Of a stretch of DNA of 64,000 nt, positions 11,724 to 25,500 are shown in pieces (positions within the stretch are counted from its first letter, which is position 1; each line of letters opens with the position of its first letter). The stretch lies in contig OZ176059.1 of assembly GCA_964247055.1 (NCBI GenBank), forward strand, positions 1,054,001 to 1,118,000. The letters run 5' to 3'. Source of the DNA: Paragordius varius. Taxonomy: Eukaryota > Nematomorpha. Both the position numbers and the translations under genes were made by a program. The notes under the pieces were generated by a model. That model ran no database searches and had not been told where the DNA came from. It saw only the letters and a program-made list of their open reading frames with translations.

Positions 11724-12890
11724 ACGCCCCTCCAAAGAATAAAAATTTTTGCGCCTGCCTTTTAAAAAATATCAAGATAAAAATGTAAAATATATAATAA
11801 TATTATAAAAATTCCAATCAATGAGATCCTTATATCTGTTTTTAAAATATATTCCCATATCGGTGACAAATCTTGAGAAGTCGCACCTGAAATCCTCCAA
11901 TATGTTTTTGGTTTTATTTTTTAATTAATACCTCCAAATTTTTGGCGCCCTCTTTAGATTTTTATACGCCACCCTTTAAAAACCACTATTGATTCCTTAT
12001 GGCCTTATAGCCTAAAACTAACTTTAAAGCCAAGTTGTGGCATAAGTTAGAGAGTGGAGTTTTCTAGCTACAAATCGAAATGGATTTAAATATTTGCCTT
12101 TGTCCGGCAAATACCTTAAACCATCTTTAAAATCTCAAAGGTTTTCAAAAAACTTGTTTTTGCATGGTCGCGCATTTTACAGAGGATAGAGGCCCAACCT
12201 GCGGCTAAGTGAAAATACACTAGGCTAAATTTTTGTATATTTTATACAGGAATAATCATCTAAAACCACTCTTAATTTCATATAGTCTTATAACCTAGAC
12301 CAAAAATCGTTTTGGATACTTAGCTTTTATTGCAAAAAATATCGATGCTGAAGCAGCCAAATACATTGGGTAATGTAAAAAAGTGACACGACTGTGTTTG
12401 GCGATATCGCAAAAACTTAAAATAAAACTTATTGTATTCGAAATGCTTAAGATACGATTTTGGATATCTTGGAATTTTACACTCTTGTTTTCATGCTGGG
12501 TCGGGCATCTTAGGGCGCTAATTCAAAAGAAGTTCCCGATTAGTACATTTATAAACCATAAATTTCCACTGTTAAATTTGAACGGCTTATACGATTTCCC
12601 GACATTGATCTCAAAGCCAACATTTTTTATTTTTATCTATATTATATAGGTAGTAGATGTTTACATTTAAATTAATCCTTTTCATTTATCGCTTTTTGCA
12701 TAAACCGTATATTACCTATTATGGATTGTATTTACCTGTTTAGTTATTTTAAAATTATATATAATTCTGCTAAGCGTAAATAATATAAAAAATGTTGAAT
12801 AAAAAAATCCTCATGTATCTAAATATTTTACAAAATTTATGTATTTTTTAAAACTTATTATGATTTGCATTACTCAATTTATGATATAAT
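11724..12890. other. AT-rich intergenic stretch, nothing recognised
   Basis: One 88-codon open frame (12383-12649) has no recognisable motif and is probably chance. No repeats were recognised. Confidence 0.4.
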
Positions 12891-13362
12891 TAGAGTGACC
12901 AGATTTTTTGGAGGAAAAAACGGGACAAATCTGAAAAAGGGGAAGGGGGGCATGGGTGCGGAGTACAACCAAAAATTTTCATACAAATAATTTATTGTAT
13001 TATTTATTTATTTTTAACTCAAATACATTATAAATATAAAAAAATGTTTTATTCCTTGGTATATTTTTTATTTGAGTGAATGCGTTTTAGCATATTGCCA
13101 TCATTATTGTAGAAGTCTTCACAAGAATTTGTCAAATTATATTTGACAGATAAATGGCCTTTAAAGTTTCAACATTTAAATTTTGATTTTTCCGATGTCC
13201 ACATTTGAATCACTGTGTAATAAACGCGCTTAGTAGCAGCTTTGGTTATCGGTAAAAATAGTACAAATTCCACAATATTTAAAATATTATTGTATGGAAC
13301 ATGAATTGTTTCAAATTGATGAAATATTTCTAATCATTTCTTTTCGACTGTATTTTTTTATG

Positions 13363-14686
13363 TCATAATTTAAGTGTTTCATTATTAATATATTTTTTAA
13401 CTAATGATACTTCAGAAAAAAGATCATTTTCTGAAAAATTACTTTTTGAGAATTTTTGGGAGATGCAGATGTAATCAAATGATTTTTGAACATCGCACCA
13501 ATTAAATTCTGGTTTTAATGTTATCCAATGAAAATGATCAATTTCATTAATTTGCACCGTCCCCAAATATTTAAAATTGTATAAAACATTTTATTTGGTA
13601 CAGGATATCTTGGCGATATATTAAGCCTTGTTTTTCTAAATTATTTATAATATTGCGGATGGTTAATGGTATAAAATTATTTCAAACTTTTTTTAACATT
13701 GGAATTTTAGGTTACTATATCATTGGCTAGTTCGATTGCCGAAATTTTATCACCTTCTATCAATTTAATAACATATTGAAAGAGAAAGGTTGATTATGTG
13801 GGCATTCTAACCATATTTTTGAAGAATCACTTTCAAAAAACTTTTACAAAGTTGTAGGACATTTGTCCTGCGATAAAAAATCGAATTTTAAAGGATCATA
13901 CATTAAAATTCTTTCGATAGCTGGAAGAGCTAACCAACGAGTAAATATTTAAGCATTTTTAATATTGAACTTCCGCATTTTCACAGAATTTCTTAAGCGT
14001 TACGCGTACCGTGTATATATAAAAATAGGAATATATTTTAACAACTACATTTTCCACATCTAGGGGTAACAAATCAGCAGCTTTTTGAATAGCGTTGTGT
14101 ATTATATACGCTGCACACCCAACGCCAATAATGTTTTGATTAAGATTATCTGTTAATTTATAAAAAATGTTCCCCTCCTTGCTTTTCCACCGGTATTGAT
14201 GTTGTCAGCGCAATATGCGATGATTTTGTCTTTAAAATTTATTTTTTCTAGAATATTCATTATTAAAGTAAGAATTATGTCAGAATTTTCACCGGGTATA
14301 GAAATAAAATCTAAAATTTAAATTTTCTATCCGGTTTCTGGATCAAAATATCTTATTATGGGAAATAATATTGTTTCCTTGTGATTTGATGATCACAGTG
14401 TAATAAGAATTATTCAGCAAATCTTTTTGTATTACAGAAATGCATGTGGCGAAAGAAAATTTCATACAATGGCTTCAGCCTCTGTACGGGCACATGTACA
14501 TTTTTTATTGAATAAGGTACGAATAACCTGTGAGGTACAATCCATAGATCTAAAGGAATGATTGTGATTAACGGCGTAAAAAAATAAAATGCCTTCGGCT
14601 AATGCCAAATTCTTATCTTTCTCTCCAAAAGCGGTTTTCGATAAAAATCTCTGATTTTGTAAGATGATGCCGCCATATCTAAACAT
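13363..14686 (-). pseudogene. hAT transposase remains
   Basis: The block at 14462-14686 reads ALAEGILFFYAVNHNHSF, then a Leu-rich stretch, then CARTEAEAIV. That is the N-terminal region just before the catalytic core in one hAT group (family pattern AEhNlPF...DH...LF...CGRTKaeAI). The block at 13363-13566 comes from further along. The frame is interrupted by many stops and frame changes. The zinc-finger BED region is not clear. Confidence 0.6.
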
Positions 14687-14865
14687 TTTTTATATTTATG
14701 TGTTTCCATATGCTTTGTACCATGCTTGCCGCGATTTGCTAGAGTGAATTCCCCTCGCTTAAAGAACATTTAACAAATGATTCATTCTGTTTTTTTTTGA
14801 AAGAAAATTCTTTCATCAATTCATCGTTGAATTTCGAACCTCACTCAGTACTCATAGTTTTAAAC

Positions 14866-15081
14866 TATAATATTAGTATAAAAAAATATTATATTACCTT
14901 AATTTTCTGGAGTAAACGTATAAGCTACCGATTTGTGGTATTAATTTGTCTTTTTGATAATGTTGGCAGGTAATATAAATAAAATATTGGTATAAAAAAT
15001 ATTTTATTACCTTAATTTTCTGGAATAAACGTATAAACTACCGATTTTTGGTATTAATTTGTCTTTTTGATAATGTTAGCA
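14866..15081. repeat. Tandem duplication of about 110 bp inside the hAT element
   Basis: Two successive copies (about 14866-14970 and 14980-15081) share CCTTAATTTTCTGGA and GGTATTAATTTGTCTTTTTG with few differences. They lie in the subterminal zone, where hAT elements carry transposase-binding repeats. Confidence 0.7.
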
Positions 15082-15366
15082 GTGGGAGTAGGAAACAAAG
15101 TGTATAATCATATGATATAAATTCGAAAAAAATAAATATTTTAAATTTAAAAATAAAAATTTTAATATTGATATAGATTTTAAAGATAACTAATGATAAA
15201 AAATTTAAACGGATAAAAAAATTTTTTTATAAAATTTTTAAATGTATTTTAATATTTTTTTTATATAATCGTGAAAAAGTGTGACATTTTAAAAACTTAG
15301 CGGGATGCGGGACAAAGTGTGAAAAAGCGGGAGTGTCCTGCCAAAACTGGGACATCTGGTCACCCT

Positions 15367-15852
15367 AGATACAATATAAGCAGGGGTTCCCAACGCAAAT
15401 GATACACTGCTTTAAAATTGATTGTTCATTTTTTATTTACATGCCTGCTTTTGGATGATATATCTACCAAATTCTTGTCGCCTAATCAAATTTTTTTAGA
15501 CTTTTGAATATTGAAAAAAAAGCAACGTGTTTAACGTCCCCTTAATGCATTAAGCTAAAGGACCACTGTTTCAAAGAATCAGGAAATGTTTAACACCAAC
15601 TTGAAATATTCAAGGACCAAGCCTTCAAGACTTTTTGCAAATGGTAGATCAAAGTTTTCTACTAGTAAGTTAACAATGTCCTTAAATTTTTTGTATAAAT
15701 ATTATGTATAAAAATTATTTTAGCCGAAATAATTTTTATTGATATATCTCAAAGTATTTTTTGCAAAAATATGCCATTCTTTATAGTAAAATCATAAGGT
15801 ATTGGTATACACATATGTGTTTAAAAATCGGGTTTTATGCTTATGTGAAATT
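15367..15852. other. Upstream region of BRCA2
   Basis: This is 486 bp between the hAT element and the proposed BRCA2 start. It begins with a CAGGGGTTCCCAAC string that looks like one end of a different hAT-like element, with no partner end found. No promoter motif was identified. Confidence 0.35.
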
Positions 15853-18800
15853 ATGAAGCGCCGCGCATTAGCAGACGATTTAAATTTTTTGTATGAAAAG
15901 CAGATAGTTCCTTTTAATGAAACTCTCAAGTAATTTTACGATTAATATTAAGTTTCGAACGTACATTTACTGATGAAACGATTAACTGGACAATGAGTTT
16001 TCAAACTCCCCATAATCAATTTAACAAAAATTTTACAGCTCTGGAGACAACCGTGGTCGAAAGCAAGAGTTTGTTAATAAAGCCAAAATCTCGGAAAAAA
16101 TTATTAAATAGTAAATTTGTTATAAAGATTAGATATACTAGATTACTTTATCCATTCATATGAAACTGCTTATACAGATTATTTGATTGCTCAACGTATT
16201 ACCATTAAATCCAATGATTGTGTTGCTCAATTCAATTCAACAACGAAATCTTTTATGAATTATTGCGACAATATGTCTTCGGGCATCTATTCAATGCTTA
16301 TAAACTCATTTGATTATTCTACAGATAAGTGCTTGACTTCTCTAAACTTATCGAATCACCTTTTATCGCCGGAAAAAAACAATACAGTATTAGATGCATT
16401 ACCTTATACTAATACTCCTACAAACAAATATAATTATTTAAAAAGCGAATCTAAAAATATAATAGTACCCAAAACTGAACCCGATTTTATTATAGGGTTT
16501 CAAACAGCCGCTGGACAAAATATTAAACCAAATAAAAAGGCCTTACTTAACGCCGCTACCTTGTTCAATGATATAATCTTATCACAATTTTGTGATGACC
16601 AATTAATTATACCAGGCATGGATCAATACGAAAAAACTATTATGCCTAATGAACAGATCATAAAATCTGAAATTAAGTCTAATGACATTGTATTACATCC
16701 CAAAACGATATGCAATGAGCCACCAAACAATTTGTTATCTACTGGATTTGTTACCGGATGTGGTAAAGTTGTTTGCATAAACCCGAAATCATTGGAAAAA
16801 ATGATTATGTTAAGCCAAAATCAAGCATTAAACAATAATGAAAGTATTGATACTCATTTCGAAGTGCATGCATCAAATGCGGCTTTAATAACGCCTTGCA
16901 AACAAAAAGTAAATGTTCCCATAAAACTGGCGGAAGTGAAACAGGAAACCATTAATGAGGAACCAGAAATTAACAATGAACAAATTCATACACATTTCTC
17001 TGCACAGAACAATGAGATCGACTCTAAATTATTAGCATTATTGGATAATAATGATATGTTAGTGTCAAAGAATGAACATGGAAATAATGATTATTTCGAT
17101 GTTTTAGCCGTACCCCTGTCCCCATTCGATGAGTTTTTGTTGAAATCCGTGAATGACTTTGAACAAAATCTTCCAAATTCACGTACTAATCTCTGTAATA
17201 TTACCACGAATGCAATCACACAACAACAACATAAACCCGGTTATTTGTATAAACTAAAGTCAGATCCAACCGTTAAACGTATACCACTTTGTCGTTTAGC
17301 TAGGCTTGAACGTATTAAATGGCGTAAGATGCATAAGAATACTGATGTCGACTTCTTAAATACCGCCCGTTTGAATCAAATAACGTTTGCCAATGCCATA
17401 CATTACAATTTTGATCTACATGAACACAATTATTTGAAATGGATGCCTAAAGTGTTACGATCACCAAATTTTATGTCCCCGTTAAATCCTCACCATGATA
17501 AAATGGATAAAAGGCCGCCGCCCCATAAATGGAGCCCAAAATTTTCTTCCAATAAAACAACTCAACGATGTGTTAAGAGTCCATCATATGCCGTACAAAA
17601 TAAATCAAACGTATCTACCGGTAAAAATTGAGACATTTAATTATTTATTCTTTGACGGGTAAATTATATTTGAAGGGTAGTTGGAAGGTGTTGCCTTCAC
17701 AATATATTTGAGTGTGGACCTGATGAAAAAATATAATTGGAAACAAACGACGTTTTGCATATACAGTCATGTATTTTTTGTTTTATCAAAAATATTTTTT
17801 TACGTTAAATGGGTATAAATATTTGGCAAAGAATGGAAAAACACGAGCTTTATGGTAATTCTTTTCCTTTTTCGATGAATATAATATTGTTGAATACCAT
17901 AGAGCTCTTGTTTTTTCCATTTTTAACAAATATTTATACCCATTTAACAAAAGAAAATATATTCCTGATAAAATAAAGAAAACATGACTGTAACTTATGA
18001 GCCCATTATCACATTAAGCTAAAAACGAAATGATTAACGGATATTTTATATTTATGAAATATCAATCTATATACATATTAATTAAATTTTAATGAAAATT
18101 CAAAGGCATAATGCGAATGATGAGACACATATTTATCCCAAAATTAAATTAATAGGGAGGGAGGGGGCAATAAATCATTGTCATTACTAGAATCTATTAA
18201 TAATAAAATTTTAGAGACTAAATGATAAAAAAAACTATTTTATTTCATACGTAAAAACCAAAAATATATAATATATCGACAAAAGTAAGATTATCTTTTT
18301 TAGACAATCTTTATTAATCTTTTAGTTTTTGTAAAAACCTATATGATTTTTTATGTAATAAGCAATATAATGGCACTCATTTTGACAATCATGATTACAT
18401 CTGTAAAATAAAGGTCAAAATATGTTTTTTTTTATTTTAAGCACTATATTATTTTACTTATTACATTTTGTCTTTATAATTTCATTTTTTACCATATTTA
18501 AATTAATACTTTACAGGTACATTCTCACCCCAATCCGCAGTGTCACCTTTATCTATGGGTAGTCGTTCTAAAAATAAATTGCTTTCAAAACGACAATATT
18601 GTTGGATAACTAAGGATGGTGCTTCTATACCTATCCCAAAGACTTTTTTACCTGTTATAAATTATCCGTATAATGATAATTACAAAAATGGTTTTAATGT
18701 AAAAACACCTGATCTAAATAATATCGATACCAAAATTGATATGAAATTAAATGGTTTGACGGATACTGAAGAAGGCAAAATGGCATTGATAACTCCTAAG

Positions 18801-19480
18801 GATATGTTTAAGTATAATATGCGTTTTTATTTTCATATAACCATTTTATTTTTTAATCATTTTTAGGTAGACGCAATGTATATTATTTTTCTAACAATGA
18901 ATTTTGAAACAAAATTATTTTTTGTTTTATTTGTTGCGCTAATCAAATTTTTTTTTATAAGTTCGAGTATTGTTAAATTTACATGATTCCAGTTAATATA
19001 ATATATTTATTAATCAAATGTGTATAATTATATCCGTAAAAACTGTATTTTTATGTAAATAAAGATTTAGTTATGTATTATATCAGAAATTTTTTAATAT
19101 ACCCACCCACGTTTATGATTTTTTTGACATTTAACTATATTAATAACCTAAATTTTTTGTTTCAAATCAGAATATTTATCAATATGCCTGGTGTGGTGTA
19201 CAATATGCTCAAATATCCAGACCCTGAAACCTGGTTTTTCAATCATTACAAATGGATAATATTGAAATTGGCCTCAATGGAATTAAGATTTCCCACCTTA
19301 CTTGCTGGCCATTTACTTACACCACATAATGTTTTATCTCAACTTAAATATAGGTAACTCTCATATCTTTTTAATTTTAGCCTTATTCTCATTTTAGTTA
19401 TTTTATTTACAAAATTGTTTTATTAACCAGGGGTTCGCGGACCGCTTTTTAAATAAAAAAACCTGCGGGCTACTCTATGT

Positions 19481-19521
<41 letters not shown>

Positions 19522-19967
19522 ATCACCATTTACAATTCAAATTCACCCTTAAACAATTCAAATCCACCCTTGAACAAAAATCACCCTTGAACAATTCTAA
19601 TTCACTCTTAAACAAATCAAATCCACCCTTGAACAATTTGGATTCACCCTTAAACAATTAAAATTCACCCTTAAACAATTAAAATTCACCCTTGAACAAT
19701 TCAAATTCACCCTTAAGCAATTCAAATTCACGCTCAAATAATTTATATGTTTTTTAAGTTTAAAAATTACCTATATTTTTATACATTTTTAAAAAATAAA
19801 ATTTTGTTTTAAATTAAAATAATACTGAAAAATAAACATGCCATAAAGATATATTTCATATTAATAATGAGTTATATTAGTTCGAAAAACACATAATTTA
19901 CAGAGTGAATTCAAATTGTTAAAGGGTGAATTTAAATCGTTAAAGGGTGAATTTGAAGTGTAAATGG

Positions 19968-20022
<55 letters not shown>

Positions 20023-22475
20023 TGATGGCAACAAAAGAATATTTTAACACACTTTACTGAACAATCATTGGTGTTTTATAATTTCTGAGAAAACGACATG
20101 GATACCTAAAAAATATTTTGTAAATGATATTAATTTTATTATTTTTAGTTTTCCAAGATTTTGTAAAATGAACACTTTAATAATTTATAAATTGATATTA
20201 TTTGTTTTTTTTGAAAATTTTCGCGGGCATACAGAATTTTGCATAGGATTGTATGTTGGATACCCTGTTTTTGACTTTAAAATATTGCTTTTCAATTATG
20301 ACTTTTTCGTTTAGATTGCTATAATTTTAGGATGATGCTTATCATATAATTTTGTTTAAAAAAATTTCATTATCTTTTATTTTGTTGTTTCTGTTATTAC
20401 TTATAAATTTCACCTTTTACAAAACATAATGTAATGTTATCATAATAATAGTTGTAATAATTTAGATATACCATTAACAGTTCAAATTTACCCTTCAACA
20501 ATTTAAATTCACCCTCGAACAATTAAAATTCACCCTTGAACAATTCAGATTCACCCTAAAAATAAATTATATGTTTTCGAACTAATATATCCCATTATTA
20601 ATATAAATATATCTTTATGGAATAGTTTAATATTTTTTAAGTATTATTTTAATTTAAAACAAAAAAAATATGTAAAAATATAGGTAATTTTTAATCTTAA
20701 AAAACATAAAATCTATTTAATGGTGAATTTGAATTGTAAATGGTATATTATTATTTTTGTAAATATTATAGTTTTAGGAGTTATTTAAAAAAGATATTTT
20801 GCCATTAGATATGATAGGGAAATAGATTTATGTCACCGATCTTGCCTTAAACGTATTATGGAACACGATGATATACCCGAAAAAACTATGGTACTTTTTG
20901 TTTCAGACATCTACATAGATAATAATGAAACTACTACTAATGATAACCTTTGTGAAACCAATTATTCAAAAGTATGATTGTTTTACAATGTGATTATTTT
21001 TGTATAACATTTACAATTCAAATTCACCCATGAACAATTCAAGTTCACCGTCGAACAATTTAAATTCACCCTAAAATTTAACTATGAAATTTCGGTCTAA
21101 TATAACTCATCATTAAAAATTAATGTATTTTTGTGACAAATTTTATTATTTTTTCAGTATTATTTTGATTACATACAAATTTTCTTCTTTAAAAAAATAT
21201 AGGTACTTTTTAATCTCAAAAAACACTTAATTTATTTTAGTGATACTACTAATGATAAATTTTGTGAAACCATATATTTAAAAGTATGATTGTTTTACCA
21301 TGATTATTTATACATACCATTTACAATTCAAATTCACCCTTGAACAATTCAAAATCACCCTCGAACAATTCAAAATCACCCTTGAACTATTTAAACTCAC
21401 CCTAAAAATTAACTATGAAATTTCGGTTTAATATAAAACTCATCATTAAAATTTAATGTATTTTTATGGCAAAGTTTATTATTTTTTCAGTATTTTTTTG
21501 ATTACATAAAAAAATTATTTATATAGGTTATTTTTATATAAAAAAACACATAATTTATTTTAGGGTGAATTTGAATTGTTTAAGGGTGAATTTGAATTGT
21601 TTTAGGGTAAATTTGAACTGTAAATGTTATAATATTGTGAATAATTTATTTTGGATATTTTTATAAACCTCTACCTTTATACTTTTAAATATTGATATAT
21701 TAATTAAATCATGTTTTTTTATTAAAAAAACTAATTTTTATAAACTACTTCCTAATTAAAATAATTGAGGGATTTGATTTGCATTTTTACTTTTAAATAA
21801 AATAAAATAAATTAAATTTTGGGCTTTAAAAGCAAATATTTATATAAAAAAATGATATTTATTATATTTTTTAAATTTTGAAATATATATATATGTTATA
21901 TGGAGATATATACCATTTACAATTCAAATTCACCTCTGAACAATTTAAATTCACCCTAAAAACAAATTATCTGTTTTCGGGCTAATTATAACTCATCATT
22001 AATATAAATATATTCTTATGGCATAGTATATTATTTTTTCAGTATTATATTAATTTTATACAAAACTTCATTTTTAAAAATATAAAAAAATATAGGTTAT
22101 TTCTTATCTCAAAAAACACATAATTTATTTTAAGGTAAATTTGAATTGTTCAAAGGTAAATTGAATCGTTCGAGGGTGAATTTGAATCAAGGGTAAATTT
22201 TAACTGTAAATGGTATACCATTGTGAATAATTTATTTTGGATATTTTTATAAACCGTTACTTTTATAACTTTCAAATACATGATAAATTAATTAAATTTT
22301 TTTATTTTTATTAAAAAAACTAATTTTTACAAACTAGTTCCTTATTATAATAATTGAGATATTCGATTTGCATTTTTACTTTTAAATAAAATAAAATAAA
22401 TTTTGGGCTCAAAAGCAAATATTAATATAATAATAATTTTTATTACGTTTCATTTATAATTTTTATTATTCTTTT

Positions 22476-22511
<36 letters not shown>

Positions 22512-25500
22512 TTTACAATTGAAATTCACCCCTGAACAATTCAAATTCACCCTAAAAATAAATTATCTGTTTTCGGGCTAATATAACTCATCATTAATAT
22601 AAAATATATTCCTATAGCATAGTTTATTATTTTTTCAATATTATATAATTTTATACAAAACTTCATTTTTAAAAATATAAAAAAATATAGGTAATATTTA
22701 ATTTTAAAAAACACATAATTTATTTCAGGGTGAATTTGAATCGTTCAATAGGGAATTTGAATTGTTCAAGGGTGAATTTGAACTATAAATGGTATATATA
22801 TATATATATATATTATATATATGTTATATAGAGATGTATTAATTTAAGCATATATTTAACGGAATAAAAAAATAGAATAAGCATGAGACCAATAACAATC
22901 AAATTTTAGCCATGGAACTGAGCGATGGATGGTATGCTATTCAATGTGTAGTTGATCAGCCACTATTACAATTAATCAAAGGCAAAAAAATTGGTTTAGG
23001 CGATAAATTATGTATATCTTATGCCCGGCTTATAGGTTCATGCGAACCTGAAACTCCACTTTTGGTTAGTTATTACCTATTACTTATTACTTTTATTAGA
23101 TATGACAAAATATGAAATTATTAATTTTTTGATAATGATTCATTCCGAAAACTTATATGTGCTCTTTTTTGGATATCTATTTGGTTTAAGTTTGCTTTTT
23201 TATAATTCTAGCCAATTAATATATACCATTTGTATTTCAAGAGTGTCTTTTCAAGTTTGAATATTTTAAGTTGGTCCTAGTTTTTTTGTTTTGTATTTAA
23301 CTTTTATCAACCGATTTTCTATTATTTTATATTTTAAATCAATATGTACTTTTAATTATTCAAACCATACATAATTATTTTTGTGAAATTATTTTGGATA
23401 TTTATGAGATTTTAACTTTTAATTAAATATATATAAGTTTTCATTTCTAAATTATTATTTACAATTTTTCTTTGAAAACATTTAAAAGTTAATAATTTTG
23501 TAAAATTGGAGAAAAATTAGTTTGAAACAAAAAAACTGTTTTGAATAAAAGTTTTTATTTTTAAATGAATAAATATATAATAAAGAAAAATTAGGTTAAT
23601 AAATAATAGAATAAAAAAATACATGCAAAAATTATGGTATCAAAATTTCAAAATTTATGGATTAACTTGAAGTTTTCAAAGACCAATTTGAAGTGTTTAA
23701 GGACCAACTTGAAGTGTTCAAGGACCAACTTGAAGTGTTCAAGGACACTTTTGAAGTGCAAATGGTATATTATTTATTTTTTTATTTCCAGTTTCCCACT
23801 TTTTTAACAACAGATTGACTATAACGTAAAAAATATCTTTGTCAAAATTGGCTTTAGTTTTTATCTTTTTGGGTCAAATGGTTATGATATTGGTTTATTT
23901 TAATAACTCACAGAAAGCTTAATTATTTTGATATCATGTGAAAAATTAAAAAAATATATATAAGCTGCAAATATTGCTTTATGATGTAATTTTATAGTTC
24001 AATTCAACTAGTAAAAACTCCCAGGATATAAATTATTTTTTTATCAAAAAAACCATTTTAAAACCACAGTTGTCAAATCGGTTAACAAAAAGAAGGCTAA
24101 TAGTTTCGACTATGCAATATTATAAACTTGTCAGTTATATTATAGATTTAATAATTTTATTCTTCATTCGATTTGGGACTTGGGATACTTTTTTAGCATT
24201 TATTTTTTTAGATGTTACGATATCTCCCATCTTTATAAGATAAGAGTTTAATTTTTAATTCCAATTTGATACCATGGAACATTTTCATTCCAAAGTAACC
24301 TATTTTATTTGATTTCACAAAAATACAGTATGTGTAAGTATACATTGCTAGAAAGTTATTAATTATTGCCAAATAGTAAATACAACAAAGGGCAGTATTA
24401 TTGGCTTACGGTTATTTTATTCTCTTTTACAATTATTAGCCAATAATAATTCTCTTTGTTGCATATGCTATTTGGCAATAATTAATAACTTTCTAGCAAT
24501 GTATACCTACATATACTGTAATTTTTAATAACCTAAGATATTTTGGATCATAATATTCCCTTTTCATTTATATTATAAATTATTTTATAGAGTTGAAAAA
24601 GTATAATCTTTTCATTTTTTTCCATTGATATAATGTAAAGTTATCGATCAATATATCACTGTGTGCAAAAAAAGGTGGTTAATGTTTTTAACAAAAAAAA
24701 TTTTTTTTTTCCATAAGATAGCTTATTACCCGCGGATTCATTTGCCGCAAAAAATTTTATTTGTTGACGACCTAGTTTTTGAAACAGTGAGAGAAAATTA
24801 AAATTTAACAGAAAAGTGAAAATTAGTGATATATAATTAGAATATAATCATTAAACTTGAGATATTATGGTTTATTTTCATTTTAGGAGATATTTTCAAT
24901 ATTTAAATAGCCTTAAACTTAGGGTCGTTTTTAATAACTTTGATCGAAAAATCCCGTTTATCTTTAACCATATCAAAAAACAAAGGTTTTTTTATAAAAA
25001 TATATTGAAATATTTTTTTAATTATTTGCTAGCTAAACTCACTATTAAAATCTCAACATTCGTATTTTATTCAGTAAAAAAAATTGTATATCAAAATAAA
25101 ACTAAAAAAATATTGTTTTAATTTTTCATTTAGTTTATGAGTGTATAAAAAATATACTGCCTTATATTGGAATTTCACATGAGTGTTAATTATAAAGTAT
25201 ATAAATTAATACAAAATAAATTTACAAGTAGTGGGATATTAACCAAAAATCCTTACAATCCCCGTAAAAAGTTTGTTTTAACACAAGTTAATATTTTTAC
25301 TGGGATATATATGGATTTTTGGTTAATTTTCCACTATTTGCAAATTATAATTTGAATTTATATACTTTATAATTCCCGCTCATGTGAAATTCCAAAATAA
25401 AACAGTAATTTTTTTATGCAGTCCTAAATCAGATGACAAAAAAGGGAAAAAATAAAAAACAACATTTTTTAGTATTTTCATATAGAAGTATTTTTTACTG

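Larger units (their letters stand above)
12891..15366 (-). mobile_element. Decayed autonomous hAT DNA transposon
   Basis: The ends are TAGAGTGACCAGAT at the left and ATCTGGTCACCCTA at the right. They are flanked by near-identical 8-bp duplications (GATATAAT and GATACAAT), as expected of hAT. The interior carries transposase remains on the - strand. Near the right end, just inside, lies a tandem duplication of about 110 bp. The element is 2.48 kb, close to a full-length autonomous hAT. Confidence 0.85.

Noticed and set aside
19487-20018. TA tracts as a centromere or replication origin
   Set aside because: Similar TA tracts occur throughout the window and are explained as microsatellites, several of them next to array-element insertions.
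19519-22800. The 21-bp repeats as a CRISPR array or plain satellite
   Set aside because: Units are contiguous without spacers, occur at both ends of discrete elements in inverted orientation, and surround a conserved interior. The genome is also eukaryotic.
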